Positions 31,101 to 43,100 of a DNA stretch of 48,912 nt are shown here, in pieces. The DNA lies in contig FN649731.1 in NCBI GenBank assembly GCA_000310025.1, positions 1,619,244 to 1,668,155 of the forward strand, in the 5' to 3' direction. Numbering within the stretch: the first letter of the stretch is position 1; each line of letters begins with the position of its first letter. The position numbers and the translations under genes were made by a program. Source of the DNA: Ectocarpus siliculosus. Lineage: Eukaryota > Sar > Phaeophyceae > Ectocarpales > Ectocarpaceae. The notes beneath the pieces are model-generated. The model was not told the DNA's origin and made no database searches. It saw only the letters and a list, made by a program, of their open reading frames with translations.

Positions 31101-34100
31101 TCGCTTGGCCCGCCCATAATGTCTGCCACCATATTGGTCAAGATCGCTTCAAGTGTTCGTCCAAAGAGGGGTTTAGGGTCAGTTGTACGTCACGACGAAC
31201 TTGGTTTGTTGACGTTGACGTGACTCATCCTTCAGATCTCCTCCTGAAATCCTAAAATACCTCTCTCTAACTTCTCTCCCCTGCCTCGCTCCTCCCCGAT
31301 ACATGTACCTTGCGCACCTGGTTTGTTCATCAGTTCGCCAAGTTATTGGAGGCTTGCGCCGACTGGCTCCCGGTACAATCGTACCCTCTCCAGAGGTGTG
31401 TGCGCGCCAGGTGGTGGTTGGACGTGACCATGCTCGAAAGCTTGCTTTTCAACCGCCGGGCCATGGAACTTGCCCTGATGAAGAACGAGGCGCTTGTTCC
31501 CGACGCTGCCAAGAAGCTCGACTGGGGCTTCATGGAGGCGGTGCTTGCGGTTCCGTTCGCTGAAGCGACCCGGACCATGGAGGCCGACAAGCACCCGACA
31601 ATCGGTCTCGTGCTCGGGTTGGTGGCCTTGCGGCGGAAGCAGATCGACGGTCTGCTGAAGAACGAGAACGGCGCCATCCGCGCCGCGGCCCGGAACATGA
31701 GCATCGAGTTCGGTCGAAGGTGGGTGGGGGTCAGCTCACTCTCGACGGTGCATGTAGTACGCACTCGGGGCGTGATCGTTTTGTCAGTGTTTCTTGTCTG
31801 CGAGTTGTTTTGTAGCGATGCACGGTGACTGTATTTTTGGTCGGTTTCTTTGTTCGGCTGGTCTCTTCGTAACCTTGCTCGTCCTCGCCTCCGATCCACC
31901 TTGGCCACCTGCACACCTCCGTTTTCGAAAATAAAAACGTCACGTGAAGGTACACCATCGACCCTTCCGCCGAGACGCTGGGCACGTCCGGCTGCAAGAA
32001 GATTCACTACGCCGCTGCGGTCCTGGACCCCAGAGCGAAGGGGATGGCCCGCATCCCCGGGTACGTCAAGGACTACGCGTAAGGAATCGTCGCCGACCTC
32101 GCGGAGCAGCTCATGGAGGAAAAACTCGCAAAGGAGTTCGACATCGCCTCGTACCTGGACGAGGAAGAGGAGGAGATGGGAGAGAGCGTGGGAGCGACGG
32201 AGACCGGTGCAGCCCAAGCGGGTGGAGGCAAGAGCGGCGGCATCACCGGTGGCAAGGGCGCGGGGCAAGCGAACAAGAAGTCGGTGATGGCTCGCCTGTT
32301 CGACTCCGACTCGGACGACGAGGTAAATCGAGAGGTATTTACAAAAAAAAAATTGCATCCGGCCGTTTTATGTTTTTTTTCCAACAACCCCCCACAGCCC
32401 GAGCTTGGCGCCGTCTTTTGACCCCAAATTCGTTCGCCACGAAAAAAAAACTCTGTCCGCCGTGCCCTCGTAGGAGGATGCCGAGGTTGAGACACGGAGC
32501 AGCAAGGGCGACTCCCTGCCTCTGCCTCCTACGGAACGGTCCAAGCGCAAGGATCAGTACCTGGCTCAGATCCGGTGGGAGGTGCTGAGGTACCGCGCCC
32601 TCGACAAGATCGACAGCGAGGCCGACCCTTTGCTGTGGTGGGAGCAAGAGCAACAACGCTGGTCGTTCCCTTTTCTTCGGGAGCTGGTGATGCGCGTCCT
32701 TTGCGTGCCGGCGTGTTCTGCGTCGTCGAAGCGGGTCTTCTCCAAGACGGGGCTCGTTGACAACTCGAAGCGCGCGCGGCTCAGGGGGAGCAGGGTGGCG
32801 CCGCGGCTGACCATTCGCGGTGCGGTTGCCTGCGGGCTCCTCGACAAATACTGCTGACCCTTCTCAGTTTTTTCTTCCCTGCGTCCACGATGATAACGCT
32901 GGGGCGTGTTTGTTACCACGGTGGACACGCGCTTGGGGTCACGAGGCCTGGTCTGCAGCTGAGGGCGGGTTGACCCGCTGGTTCTGTGTTTTGTTTTGAT
33001 TTTTTTGTGTAAACGGAATGGCGGTCTCATATCGGAGGGGGAAACCCGCAGTAGCTGTGGCAGCAGTGTTTCAGAAGTCGGGCCTTTTGTACGGGGTATT
33101 GTGTTGCTGTTGCATGAGGACCAGTAGTTTGTGGCTCCTTCGCTGTACTTGGGGTTGGTCACGGCTGTGTGTGTGGCACTTGCACCCCACAAGCAGGATA
33201 AATTTTCCTGTGACGACGACGACAACGACGTATCGTGGCTTCAGGATGCCGCAAAAGGTGTTTTTTTTTTTTATCTTCGTCTTGAAGGACAGGCGCGTAT
33301 ACAGTCATTTTTGAGTACACTTGTGGTTGGAATTTGTTCCTTTGCTTGAAGAACACGGGGAAGAGGAGGTACTGGACGGTGGGCACAAGGATCCTAGTGT
33401 TTTTAAACAAAGGAGATGGAATGCAGGGACAGAAGTTGGGGTAACGCACGGTATTTTCACTTTAGGACTTGTCGGCAACACGCGCCCCAATGAAACGATG
33501 CTTGTGTTGTTTCAAGTTGTAAAAAACATGTACGAACTGCTTTTCGGGCTGCAAAAGTTAGCTAATTGCATTCACACCGCCTGCCATTGGGGTATCAATG
33601 CTAAACAATAGCAGGCCACAACACGAGGCAACGCCTGCTCTCGTTTGGGCGAAAATGATGACCAGAAGAAACTCCCAACGACGTTCACTCAATGACCTTA
33701 AAACAACGCTTGATCCTTGCCTCAGCATGGGATGCCCGGGAATTTTCACGGTTGCACTTCTCTCAGCATACCGCTGCGAAACCCTTTCCTTGACGCACTC
33801 TATGATGCCGCTGAGCACCCTCAAAATCTCCGTAGTCCACACGAGTACGCGCGGGTGCACGGGAACTTGGGTTGCCCATGCTTCGCGGTTCCGTATTCAC
33901 CATATCCGGGTTTCCCGGCGACGGGTACGGATAGGACCTCCGGAATTTGCGGGTACTCGTCACCCGCTGGTATGAACCGGGTAGTACCCCTATCAGCGCA
34001 CACGCGACGTGTCGCGCAGCCATAGCGTTCGTTGGAAGTATCCCCAGATGAAGATGGCGCTCGCAACATTTCGTTGCCCTCGCCCGACCGTAATCACACA

Positions 34101-37100
34101 GAAAACGGTATCGACAACGGGTGGAGCTCAAAATTTCCGCGATCGAATGCCCCTCCCCCGCTCCCACGCCCTTCTCGTCAATTTGGTCTTTGAACTACCA
34201 ATAGTGTCGGCGGTTGGAGAAGGCCTTCCGAGCTCAACTGGTGTCGTCACCCTCTCCAACTCCCGCCTCAATGTCAACTTCGGCGGAGCACCCCACAGCG
34301 GGGCCGAAGGCGTTTGCCACCGAGAAGCCGCCCCCCGCCGAACTTAATGGTGTCGGAGGCGAAGTTGGCGGAGGGAACGAGACGGGGCGCGCGGGCGGGA
34401 ACGGGGCAGCGGCGGCGGCGGCGGCGGCGGGGGAGGGGGCGGGGGCCGAGATCGGTGGTGGTGGTGACGGTGGTAGAAGCGGCGCGTCGGTGGCGTATCA
34501 GCCAACCGGTGGGGCAGTGCTCGAGTTTCACAACTACGAGGTAAATCATTATTTTTCTTCGAGCCATCAATTGGGACGGGGAAGAGAGAAGACAGAGTCA
34601 TGTTGATAAAAATCCACCCCATGACGACCCGCTCTCGAGCTACCGTCTTTCTTTCGCATGATGGTTGAGATCCGGACACGACCGGCTGTTCATGAGTTGT
34701 TCCTTGTGTGGGCGGCGTTCCTACCTCCTTCTGTCCGTCCTCATCGGCGTGCGAAGGCTCGTAGTTTCTGAAACACGTTCGTTGTACCTCAACCGTTGTT
34801 CCCCCTCGGCAGCGTACAATAGCCGTAGTCGTACTCGGTGTCGCGTTCTCCTTCTCAAACAAAACCCTTCGCCGCGATCCTCGTTCTCCTTTCCTGCTGC
34901 CTGGTGATGCTTTGTTCTTGTGGTGCTGGCTCCGTTACGGGCGCTCTCCCCGGCGATGACTGCGACTACAACAACGACACGGAAGGTTAAGCCCGACGAC
35001 GTCCTGGTGGAGCAAGGGCGACACGCCGTCAGCGTCCAAGAGATGCTCATGCGGCCCGTTTTCTGGCCCTTCTCCGGCCAGGTTGTTGTATTAGCATTCG
35101 GGAATGGAAATTCCACAACTCATTGAAGACCGCTGACGGGTGACCGCTTTATTGTGGTAGCATATATCTGGAGTACAATGGATGCATGTAGATACAACAA
35201 GTGCTTCTTGAACTATCCATACAGTGCCTGTGACTTTCGGCGAACCTTAACACAAGTGCCAGCTTACGTTCGTCGCCCCTCTCCCAACCCCTCCACACAT
35301 AAAACCATCCTTGATTTGTTGTTTAACGAAAGTGCGCATCTTAAGGTCTCTATCTCTCTCCGCCCTCTCCCCTTGCCCTTCGCAAACGAATCCCTCGAGC
35401 GCCTCACTGGGCCGGGTACTTGTTTGCCCCACCTTGCGTGCCCTGTGACACGACACGGGGGAAAGACGAGGTGCTGGGTCCCGTCTGTGCTCCGAGGATA
35501 TGCCAGAGGGGGTCCGCGATATGCGTTCGGACCCCCGACTATCAGACAAAAGCACATTTCTACTTCCGCTTCCATTTGTCTCTGTCAGCTGCTATCGCCC
35601 TCGCCCGTAAGGACGAGAGCGATGGAGGTGCTTCGTCTTGTGCCTGACAGCCCGCCCCCCCGGTCCCTTCCCGCACACGATTTTAGGGCGACGAGGTATG
35701 CAGGTCGGTATGGATGCGGGACACGGGAGCAAGGCCCTACCCCCGCCCCAGGAAGAGGAGAGGCACAAGCGGGGCGGCAGCAGCAGCAGCAGCAACAACA
35801 ACAACAGGTGGCGTGGGGAAAGACGCGCAGGAGGATCACGAAGACGGAGAAACCGACGTAGACGAGGACTACCACGAAGGGCCCGTGGGCCTCGAGCCAT
35901 ACCCGCTGCGAGCTGCGGCTATTCTGGAAGACGCGTATCGGTTCCTCGCCTGGTACTTGGAGTGCCGGGAGGGAGGGGGGCCTCCCCCTGGCGCTCGATC
36001 GTCGGGCGAGGTGGGGGACAAGGGTGCTCGAGGAAAACCGGGTGGCGGCGGGTCTTTATCGCCGACTGTTCTACTTACCGTACAGGTGTGCGCTGCCCAT
36101 CCTCCCTTGGATATTGTTGTTGATGTCGTTGTTGTCGTTGTTGCTACCCTTGTGTTTCATTAGACAGCCAATGTTTTTTTACTCATTCTTGTTGCAGACG
36201 ATCAGCCTGAAACATAATAAAAACTCTGCTACCACGTTTCCACCGAGCAGTCAATTGGTTGCTCCTGACCCATACCTTTGTCGTCGCTGCTGGTTCTGCT
36301 GGTTCTGCTGCTGCTGTTGCTGCTGCTGTTGCTGCTGCGGCTGCTGCTGCGGCTGTTGTTTCGGTTGCCGTTGCGGCTGCTGCTGCTGCTGCTGCTGCTG
36401 GCACACACAGGTCGCCGACGAGCTGGTACAATTCCGCTCCCTCACCGACATCGTCTCCGTCAAGCGCAACCTGGGCAGCGCCTTCTCCCTCTTCGGCCGC
36501 CGCCGCGTGTTCAGGGGAGTTCCCGTAGAGGAGGAAGGGGGAATAGAAGAGGGGGGGGGCAGGGACGAAGGAGAACGCGAGAAGAGGGAAGAGGACGGGA
36601 CCGGAACCGGGCGCAACGATGACGACGACGACGCCCCGCCGTACCCGGACCCTCCAACGTCGAGCGGGACACCTTATGCCTCTGAGTCGTCCTTGGATGC
36701 GAGCGAAGATCAGGCCGTCACCGGCTCTTCTACCGAATCTGAGCAAAGTCCATCGTCGGGCCCGACTCACGCTAGCGGTTCCGCTTCCGGGGAGGGTGAT
36801 GGTGGAGAGGGGACGAGAGTTCAACGAAACCCCTCCTCTTCCTGTTCTTCACAGTATGGTTGTCGGGCCGAGGGAGCCGATAAGGTGAAAAAATGCGCGA
36901 GAGGGTTGATTGTCAGCAGTGAGGGAGGGAGAGCGACGGGGGTGGTTAGATGTCTTCTATTGTTATCTGGTTCCACCGCCGTTGTTTGGCGATCGTCGCT
37001 TGTCGATGCGTCCTTGTACAAACACCTGTGCAACGAAACAACTGTCGCGTTTTCCACCCCATCCCCTTCCTTCCGCAAACATGATGTTGCTGTTATGCAA

Positions 37101-40100
37101 CCGTTAGGGTTCCACTGTCTGCCCGAGTCGGGTGCTAAGGGAGGAACAGGGTTGACAGACAAACTCAGAACGTCAAATTCCCGATGGCGTACATATGGGT
37201 GACAAACGTTTTGTGGCGAACCAACCCCATGTTGTAACATGAAGGTTGATTCGGACCTGGAGGAGAGGGTGGAGCACCTGGTGCTTGTCGTCCACGGTAT
37301 CGGCGACGCATTGATGTCGGTGGACCTGGGCATGGTCCAGCTAAGATCGCTGGTCGAGTGCTGCGACACCATGCGAGCACACCACGAGGAGGTGAGAGGT
37401 TATGAAGAAGCAAGCGTTCTGGTTTCTTGGGGGTGGATGTTCACTTCGTGACGGCTGTAAGCTCGGTGGAGGTGTCAACATGGAGATGGGTGGGCTTGGC
37501 GTACGGGTTGGGTTTGGTTTTTGTGTGAGAAAATACGGAGCTCGTCATTGCGCACATTTCACGACTTGATCAGCCATGCGCCAGGTGCAAGAGCCCTTTA
37601 AGTTCTGAGCTTGGACTCAGAAGATATAACCACTCAGTCTGGCTGTCCCTTCGAGCGCTTGTTTTGTTTATTGAGGTCTATCCTACAGACAGTAGCTTGG
37701 GAGTAGGCGGCCTTCCTCTTTGTGAAACTTTAACGGGGTCACTGTTAAGAGTTTTGCTGCAGAGCGACTCCATCGCCGTTGTGCGGCGGGTCCTGTGCCA
37801 ATGCCCTTTTCCATGCAGAACTCGTTGTGTTCACATTGTTGTTGTTGTTGTCCCAAAGTTCTTGACCTCAGTGCTGCATCCCCACGTCGTTGTTGCCAAC
37901 CCACGACAATTTAGGTGGTGTTGAATTCCAAAGACTTGCGGGGGCTCCGCAAGAAGAAGGGCATCCGCAAGAGGGGACGTGTCGGAGGCAGCGAAGATTT
38001 CGGCGGCGGTGGGGGAGGCAGAGGCGGAGACGGGCGCGGCGCCGCAACAGCCGAAGAGACGCAGGAGGAGGAAGAAGAAGAACGGGACTGCTTAGGCGAG
38101 GTGCCGACAGGTCTGGGGAGGGTGGAATACCTCCCGGTAGAGTGGCACACGCGCTTCAAGGGGAGGCTGTACAGGGAAGGAGGCGGGAGCGGAGGTGCTG
38201 CGGAGGGTAGTAGCAAGGACCACCCAGGCACGTCGCCTCCAAGCGGCGCCACCAGGAGGCCGAGATCGGAGGGGGCCCCGGGGCCGGGGAGGGGGGAGGG
38301 CAGTGGGGCGACGGGGGCGGGCGGGAGCGGGAGCGGGATCGGGAGCGGAGGGCTGAGTATCTGGGACATCACGCTGCCGAGGGCGCCAACGCTGCGCGCC
38401 TTCACGAACGACACGCTGCTGGATATTTTGTACTTCATGTCGCCGGAGTATCACCAGGTACGAACGAGATACTGGGAGGGAGAGGTCGAGACTGACTGGC
38501 ACACAATAAGGAGGACTATTAGGCGGATGGGGAGAGAGAGAAATGTAGCTTTGTGATTTTACCTTTGTAGGCCCCATTGTTGGACGCTCAGATTGTACGT
38601 AGATGCACCTGGTGACGTTTATCACGCGGTGCCTCCCCTACGCGGGAGAACACGCGCCTTTACGCCGCTGTTTTCACGCATAAAACGGTGCGGATGGATG
38701 GTGCGGCACACCTCCTCGGGAGCTCTCGCATTTTGGAAGGCACGCGTACTGCCCGCCGCCATCCTCACGAATTGTTTTCTATCAAAGGAGACCCCGTCCT
38801 CGCCACCCCCACCCCCGCCCCGACAAAATTTTGCCCGCTCGACACGTGGCTGTCTTGTCTTTTTTAACCACCCTGCATGAACCCCGCGCGACCTCGCGTG
38901 CTTGAAACGAAATGGCAGGTCATTGTGCAAGAGGTGACGCAGGAGATCAACCGCATCCTGGAGTTATTCCGGAAGCACACGAGGTGAGGAAGGGATGAGG
39001 GAAACGCGAGTACTCGACAATAATAGCTGCGTTAACGCGCGAGGTAACTCTCTCGACTGTGTTTTTCGTCCGGAAGGGTCCTTGCCTTTTTACGGTACCT
39101 GGAGATGGTCGCAGTCCTCGTCTTTTTGGTCCTTGGGCAATTATGGAACGCTACAGCTGGAGCCACTTGCCGTTCGCCCGCGAAAAGTTGGTCCGCTCGT
39201 ATCCGGCTTCTATAAAGTTCCATTCCTTTTGTATTTCAAAACAATAGGGACTGGAGCGGGAAAGTCTCGATCGTGGCCCACAGCCTAGGCGCCATCATCT
39301 GCTTCGACATCATGGCCAACCAGCCGAGCGCAGGAGGAGGAGGAGGCGTTCCTCCCGGGCCCGGGGACACGAGGGCCAGCGCCCCTTCCGCAACCCCCGT
39401 CCCCGTTCCCAGGAACGGCGGCAGCAACAGGAACACCACCACCACAACGAACGACAGCAATAACGACAACAACAACAACGACAACCACAGCAGCAGCAGC
39501 AGCAGCAGCTCTGCGGATGGTCAGGGTAGTCCGAACGACGTCGATGTTGGTAGTCTAGAACAAGGGCGGAGACCGGGGGAGAAGGAGGGGGTGGGGGTCG
39601 GAGGCAAAACACCGCAGGAGCAGGGGCAGGAGCAGGAAGGCGAGGAGGGGTGCCTGCGGTATTACCGAGGCAGCACCAAGTTTCCGGAGCTTTCGGCACG
39701 GGTGGAGAACGTCTTCTGCCTCGGCAGCCCGATCGGGATGTTTCTGATGATCCGCGGGCAGCACCGGAGGCTTGGGAAGGCGTTCAAGCTGCCGGGGTGA
39801 GGAGAAGCAGAGACAGACCGGAAGAGAGGGGGAACGGGGATAGGGTCACAAAGAGAAAAAGAGGGGCAGGCTGGCAGGGGGATACAGATGAATGACACCG
39901 TCACGGGCGTGTCTTATCCCTTCGGCATTCCACGTTTCCGGGATGTAACGGGGAGAGGCTTGGAATTATCGATATGGGTCAGCGAACCACGTTTTCAGCA
40001 ACTAATGCCCGGAGAAACTGACTCGACCATCGTGGATTTCCTCGTTGTGGGTAACAAGCTTACTAGCATTTTGCCGGCAGCGCACAGGGTAAAACCGCCG

Positions 40101-43100
40101 GACAGTTGTGGGGTTGAAGTGTTGGCTGTCCGTTTGGCGGTTCGTTGTCGATGATGGTGCCGTTAGGTAGGCCCTTGGTTCCGTAACGTTCATACTTCGG
40201 TGAAAAGTGTCATTTTTGTTTCGTTGAAGCCTGAGACCCGATGTCTATTCGACGACCGCATATTGTCCGGCGCCACCTCCACCTCCACTCTACACCGCGG
40301 TCACCAATCCTGCAGCACCTGCTCGCAAACAAGTTCTTGTGCCCTTGAAAAGAGGGGGAGAAGAGGGACAGAACGGTTTACAATTCATGAAGAAAACAAC
40401 AAAAACGACGGCGACGACGGCAATAACGACAACTTCTTACACCTCCCCGTCTCTTTCTCTGTAAATATCTCCCATTCTCCCTCTCCTCTCCTCTCCTCTT
40501 CTCTTCTCTCTCCCCGGCGGTGTTGCCTTCCTCTTGCATCAGGTGTCGACGCTTGTTCAACATCTTCCACCCCTACGACCCCGTGGCGTTCCGGCTGGAG
40601 CCGCTCCTGAGGGCCGGCAACGGCGACGTTCAAGGCGCGAACGACGGGGGGGATCCCCCCCCGGAAGAGCCGGTCATCTTGCCGACGTGGACCGGGGGAT
40701 TGAGGGTGCACTACCAGGTCCAGCGGTGGTGGCAAGACATATGGAGCAGGTGGTGGTGGTTGGTGATAGCGGCGACGTTAGCCTAGGAAATTACGAGAGC
40801 CCTGACTTGTACGTTAGCCGTGTGGTGCGCGCGCGTGGTAAGGAGCTGTGCTGGTTGGTGTGTTTCCTTCAAAAATGCCCAGTAAGCACGTATCAATTGA
40901 GAGATTCGGCGCCAGGTTGACGTTCGGCGGGGCCCCTCTGTTGATTGTCTGTTGTTGCTACTGCTGTTGTTGTTGTTGTTGTTGTTCTTGTCGATACTAC
41001 TATTGCCCTCGTCGTGATTGTCCTTTGTTAGTGATGATGTGGTACCTACGTTGATGTTGAAACGGCTATGTAGGGTCTGATTCCTGCTGTCCCTCGGGGT
41101 GTGTTGCAATTCCAGGGCATGCGAGACGAAGAGGAGAGCGGAGGTGGGCATTGAGCGTTCTCTGGAGTCGATCGGGCTCATCGACGAACAGACCGGCGAC
41201 CAAGACGATAACGAGAGTTCCGGGCCTCCAGAAAGCCCATTCAGGTGCGAAAAAACTTGCTCTCGATGACAAGTCTACATGTGGACTTGAAAGACAATTC
41301 TTCAGGCTATTTACTGTAGTTCGTTTTTTGTAGCAGTTCAACCCTCTGTTCATGCTGCCCTTCGAAGGGCAAAACCTCGTCACAATCACGCTCATGATGG
41401 CGACGCGAGTTTCATGGGCGAAGACACAATGAGTGTGGTCAAGGTGAACAGCAGGAAGCCACAGAACAATGCGTCGCTCGATCGCAATTTGTTTCTCGCC
41501 TCCAGGGGGGGGAGCGGATTGGTGTTCGCGACAATTCGCGTACCCCTGCTCACTCCGGTGTACCCTCTTGCCACCCTTCTTGTTGTTTTTCCGAAACCCA
41601 CCGTCCTTGTTGCTGCTGCTGCTTCCTCTACTGCTGCTGCCGCGGCTGCTGGTGCTGGCTCCTCGGATCACTCGGTCCGATTCTTGTGAAACCCGCACGC
41701 AAATTGTAGCCCTTCCTCGTCACCACAGTTTGCGACTTTATCACGCGAGGGTCACGCTCGTGGAGGAGGGTTCGACAGTGCCGCCGCTGCCCCAACCGCC
41801 GCCGGCGGCGACGGCACCATGGCAACGTTGGCAGCGACAGGGGTGGGCGGTGTTACCCGCTTGACAGTACGTGAGACCGCCAGCACGGCCGCCTCCCAAG
41901 CCTCCTTGAACTCCCTCGCCGGTATACCGGGTGAGCGTCAGCAGCAGCAGCAGCAGCAACAGAAGGAGGAGCAAGAACAGTTACCCGAAGAGGGCCACCG
42001 TCACTCCAGGCCAGGTAACGGGGCGGCGACGACAGGCACGGCAGAGCGCCGAGCGGCGCGCGCGGCGTGGCAGAGCGCGGTGATGGAGGAGGACCTCGAG
42101 CGCAACGGGGCCCTGGCGGGCGGCAGACGAGTGGACTACTGTCTGCAGGTGCGGTGCAGACAAACAACACCAAGCTTTTGTAGCTTGTGATAAAACGCAC
42201 ACGACTAAACCCTTTCATCAGATGTTCCGGCAACCCTGAATATGTCGTGCGCGCGTTCATGATTTCTCGGCGCTTCCGATTGCTCCCGCCCACGAGGTTG
42301 CCTGCCCACTCTTTTCCCCCTCCTCTCCCCGCGGTATGCTGGTTACCGTGACGTGTTACATTGCGTTGGCCTAATGGTTGAGGGGGCATTTTTGGGAGGT
42401 TCTCTCTCTGGAATCCTTGGTTTGTTTAGTTGTTGTCGTGAAAGAGATGCTCTAGAAACACCGTGCAGGACACACGAGAGGCGGTGCTTAAAGGCGGACC
42501 ACGACGGTAGAATGCCGGCCGTCTTTTGATTGAGACCGGAAGACCTTCGTTCGTGTTGGGGGGGTTTTCATCGATCATGGGCAACAGGGCGTCGAAATGA
42601 GAAGGCGTTTGTACAAGAAGGTTGCATACGCGTTGACGTAGGGTCTGTGTGGTGCCTATTTTTCACTGCTTGCCTCCTCTCGCTCTCCGCGCGCAAGACT
42701 GACTGGCCCAAGGACTTCGTGCGGGGGGGTACAAACACCAGTCCAAGAATGTGAAATGCTTGGGGTCGTGTCGATTGATCTACCGCAGCGACAGGCCGCA
42801 ATCGAATCGCGCTTTTAATACTCTTCATCAGGTTTCTCCCCTCTCTCGAACCATGCAATCCGGAGACAGTTCGGGCTAGTTGTTACGCTCTGCACGCACA
42901 GATCGTCGATTTTTAGGAGCTGGTCTTGTTATTTTCTGCTCGGGGTCTTTTCTCCCTTCTCGCTGTAATATTTCCCACTCGGAATGATGTCCTTGTCGCC
43001 AACAGGAGAAGGAATTTGAGGTGACGAACGAGTACATCTTCGCGCTGGGCTCGCACGTCATCTACTGGAGCTCCAAGGACGTCAGCCTGTTCGTGGCTCA

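Larger units (their letters stand above)
27223..32857 (+). pseudogene. hAT transposase with BED finger, disrupted
   Basis: Blocks in order. A BED zinc finger at 27223-27502 has SKVWTDFD, then FVCKLC and HINGVH (C-x2-C...H-x4-H). A segment at 29972-30078 reads LNPCFRNMIGSVSG. The RNase H-like core at 30266-30673 has SADVWTG (first catalytic Asp) and GIVTDTHASDMD...CLCHSLQL (second Asp). A block at 30675-30891 lies in a shifted frame. The block 31333-31719 reads RWWLDVTMLESLL. The block 31950-32322 reads YAAAVLDPRAKGM. The dimerisation domain at 32474-32857 reads FPFLRELVMRVL and SASSKRVFSKTG, ending in TGA. Lesions are the TGA/frame change near 30671 and an in-frame TAA at 32080-32082 inside KDYA*GIV. 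Introns with GT-AG borders separate most blocks. It is therefore unlikely to encode an active transposase. Confidence 0.85.
26340..33992 (+). mobile_element. hAT-superfamily DNA transposon, decayed
   Basis: Transposase remnants at 27223-32857 lie between two regions dense in CGGGTA/TACCCG words (26340-26725 and 33885-33992). Such GGGTA-rich sub-terminal arrays are known at the ends of many plant hAT elements. On the minus strand the right end reads TAGGGGTACTACCCGG from 33992 inward, like a hAT terminal repeat. A similar word (CGGGTACTCCCGG) occurs on the plus strand at 26455-26467, but an exact left end and 8-bp duplication were not found. The element lies in the same orientation as the host gene. 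The 26340-33992 limits are inferred. Confidence 0.65.
24511..34204 (+). other. 9.7-kb first intron of the DDHD gene
   Basis: Bounded by GTGAGTG at 24511 and the AG at 34203-34204. It holds the decayed hAT transposon, a tandem pair of 27-bp repeats, a CTG array, two tRNA-derived segments, an inverted repeat and two R2 copies. Stretches 25150-26330 and 32860-33880 show no gene or repeat that I recognise. Confidence 0.75.

Noticed and set aside
31330-32358. 342-codon minus-strand open frame
   Set aside because: Antisense shadow of the hAT transposase blocks, whose plus-strand translation carries the family motifs.
36024-36410. Continuous frame through 36086-36410 with Cys/Gly runs, joining DDHD exons 4 and 5
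   Set aside because: The CTG array gives implausible Cys-rich protein, and GT-AG borders at 36086 and 36410 join phase-0 exons in the family frame, so it is an intron.
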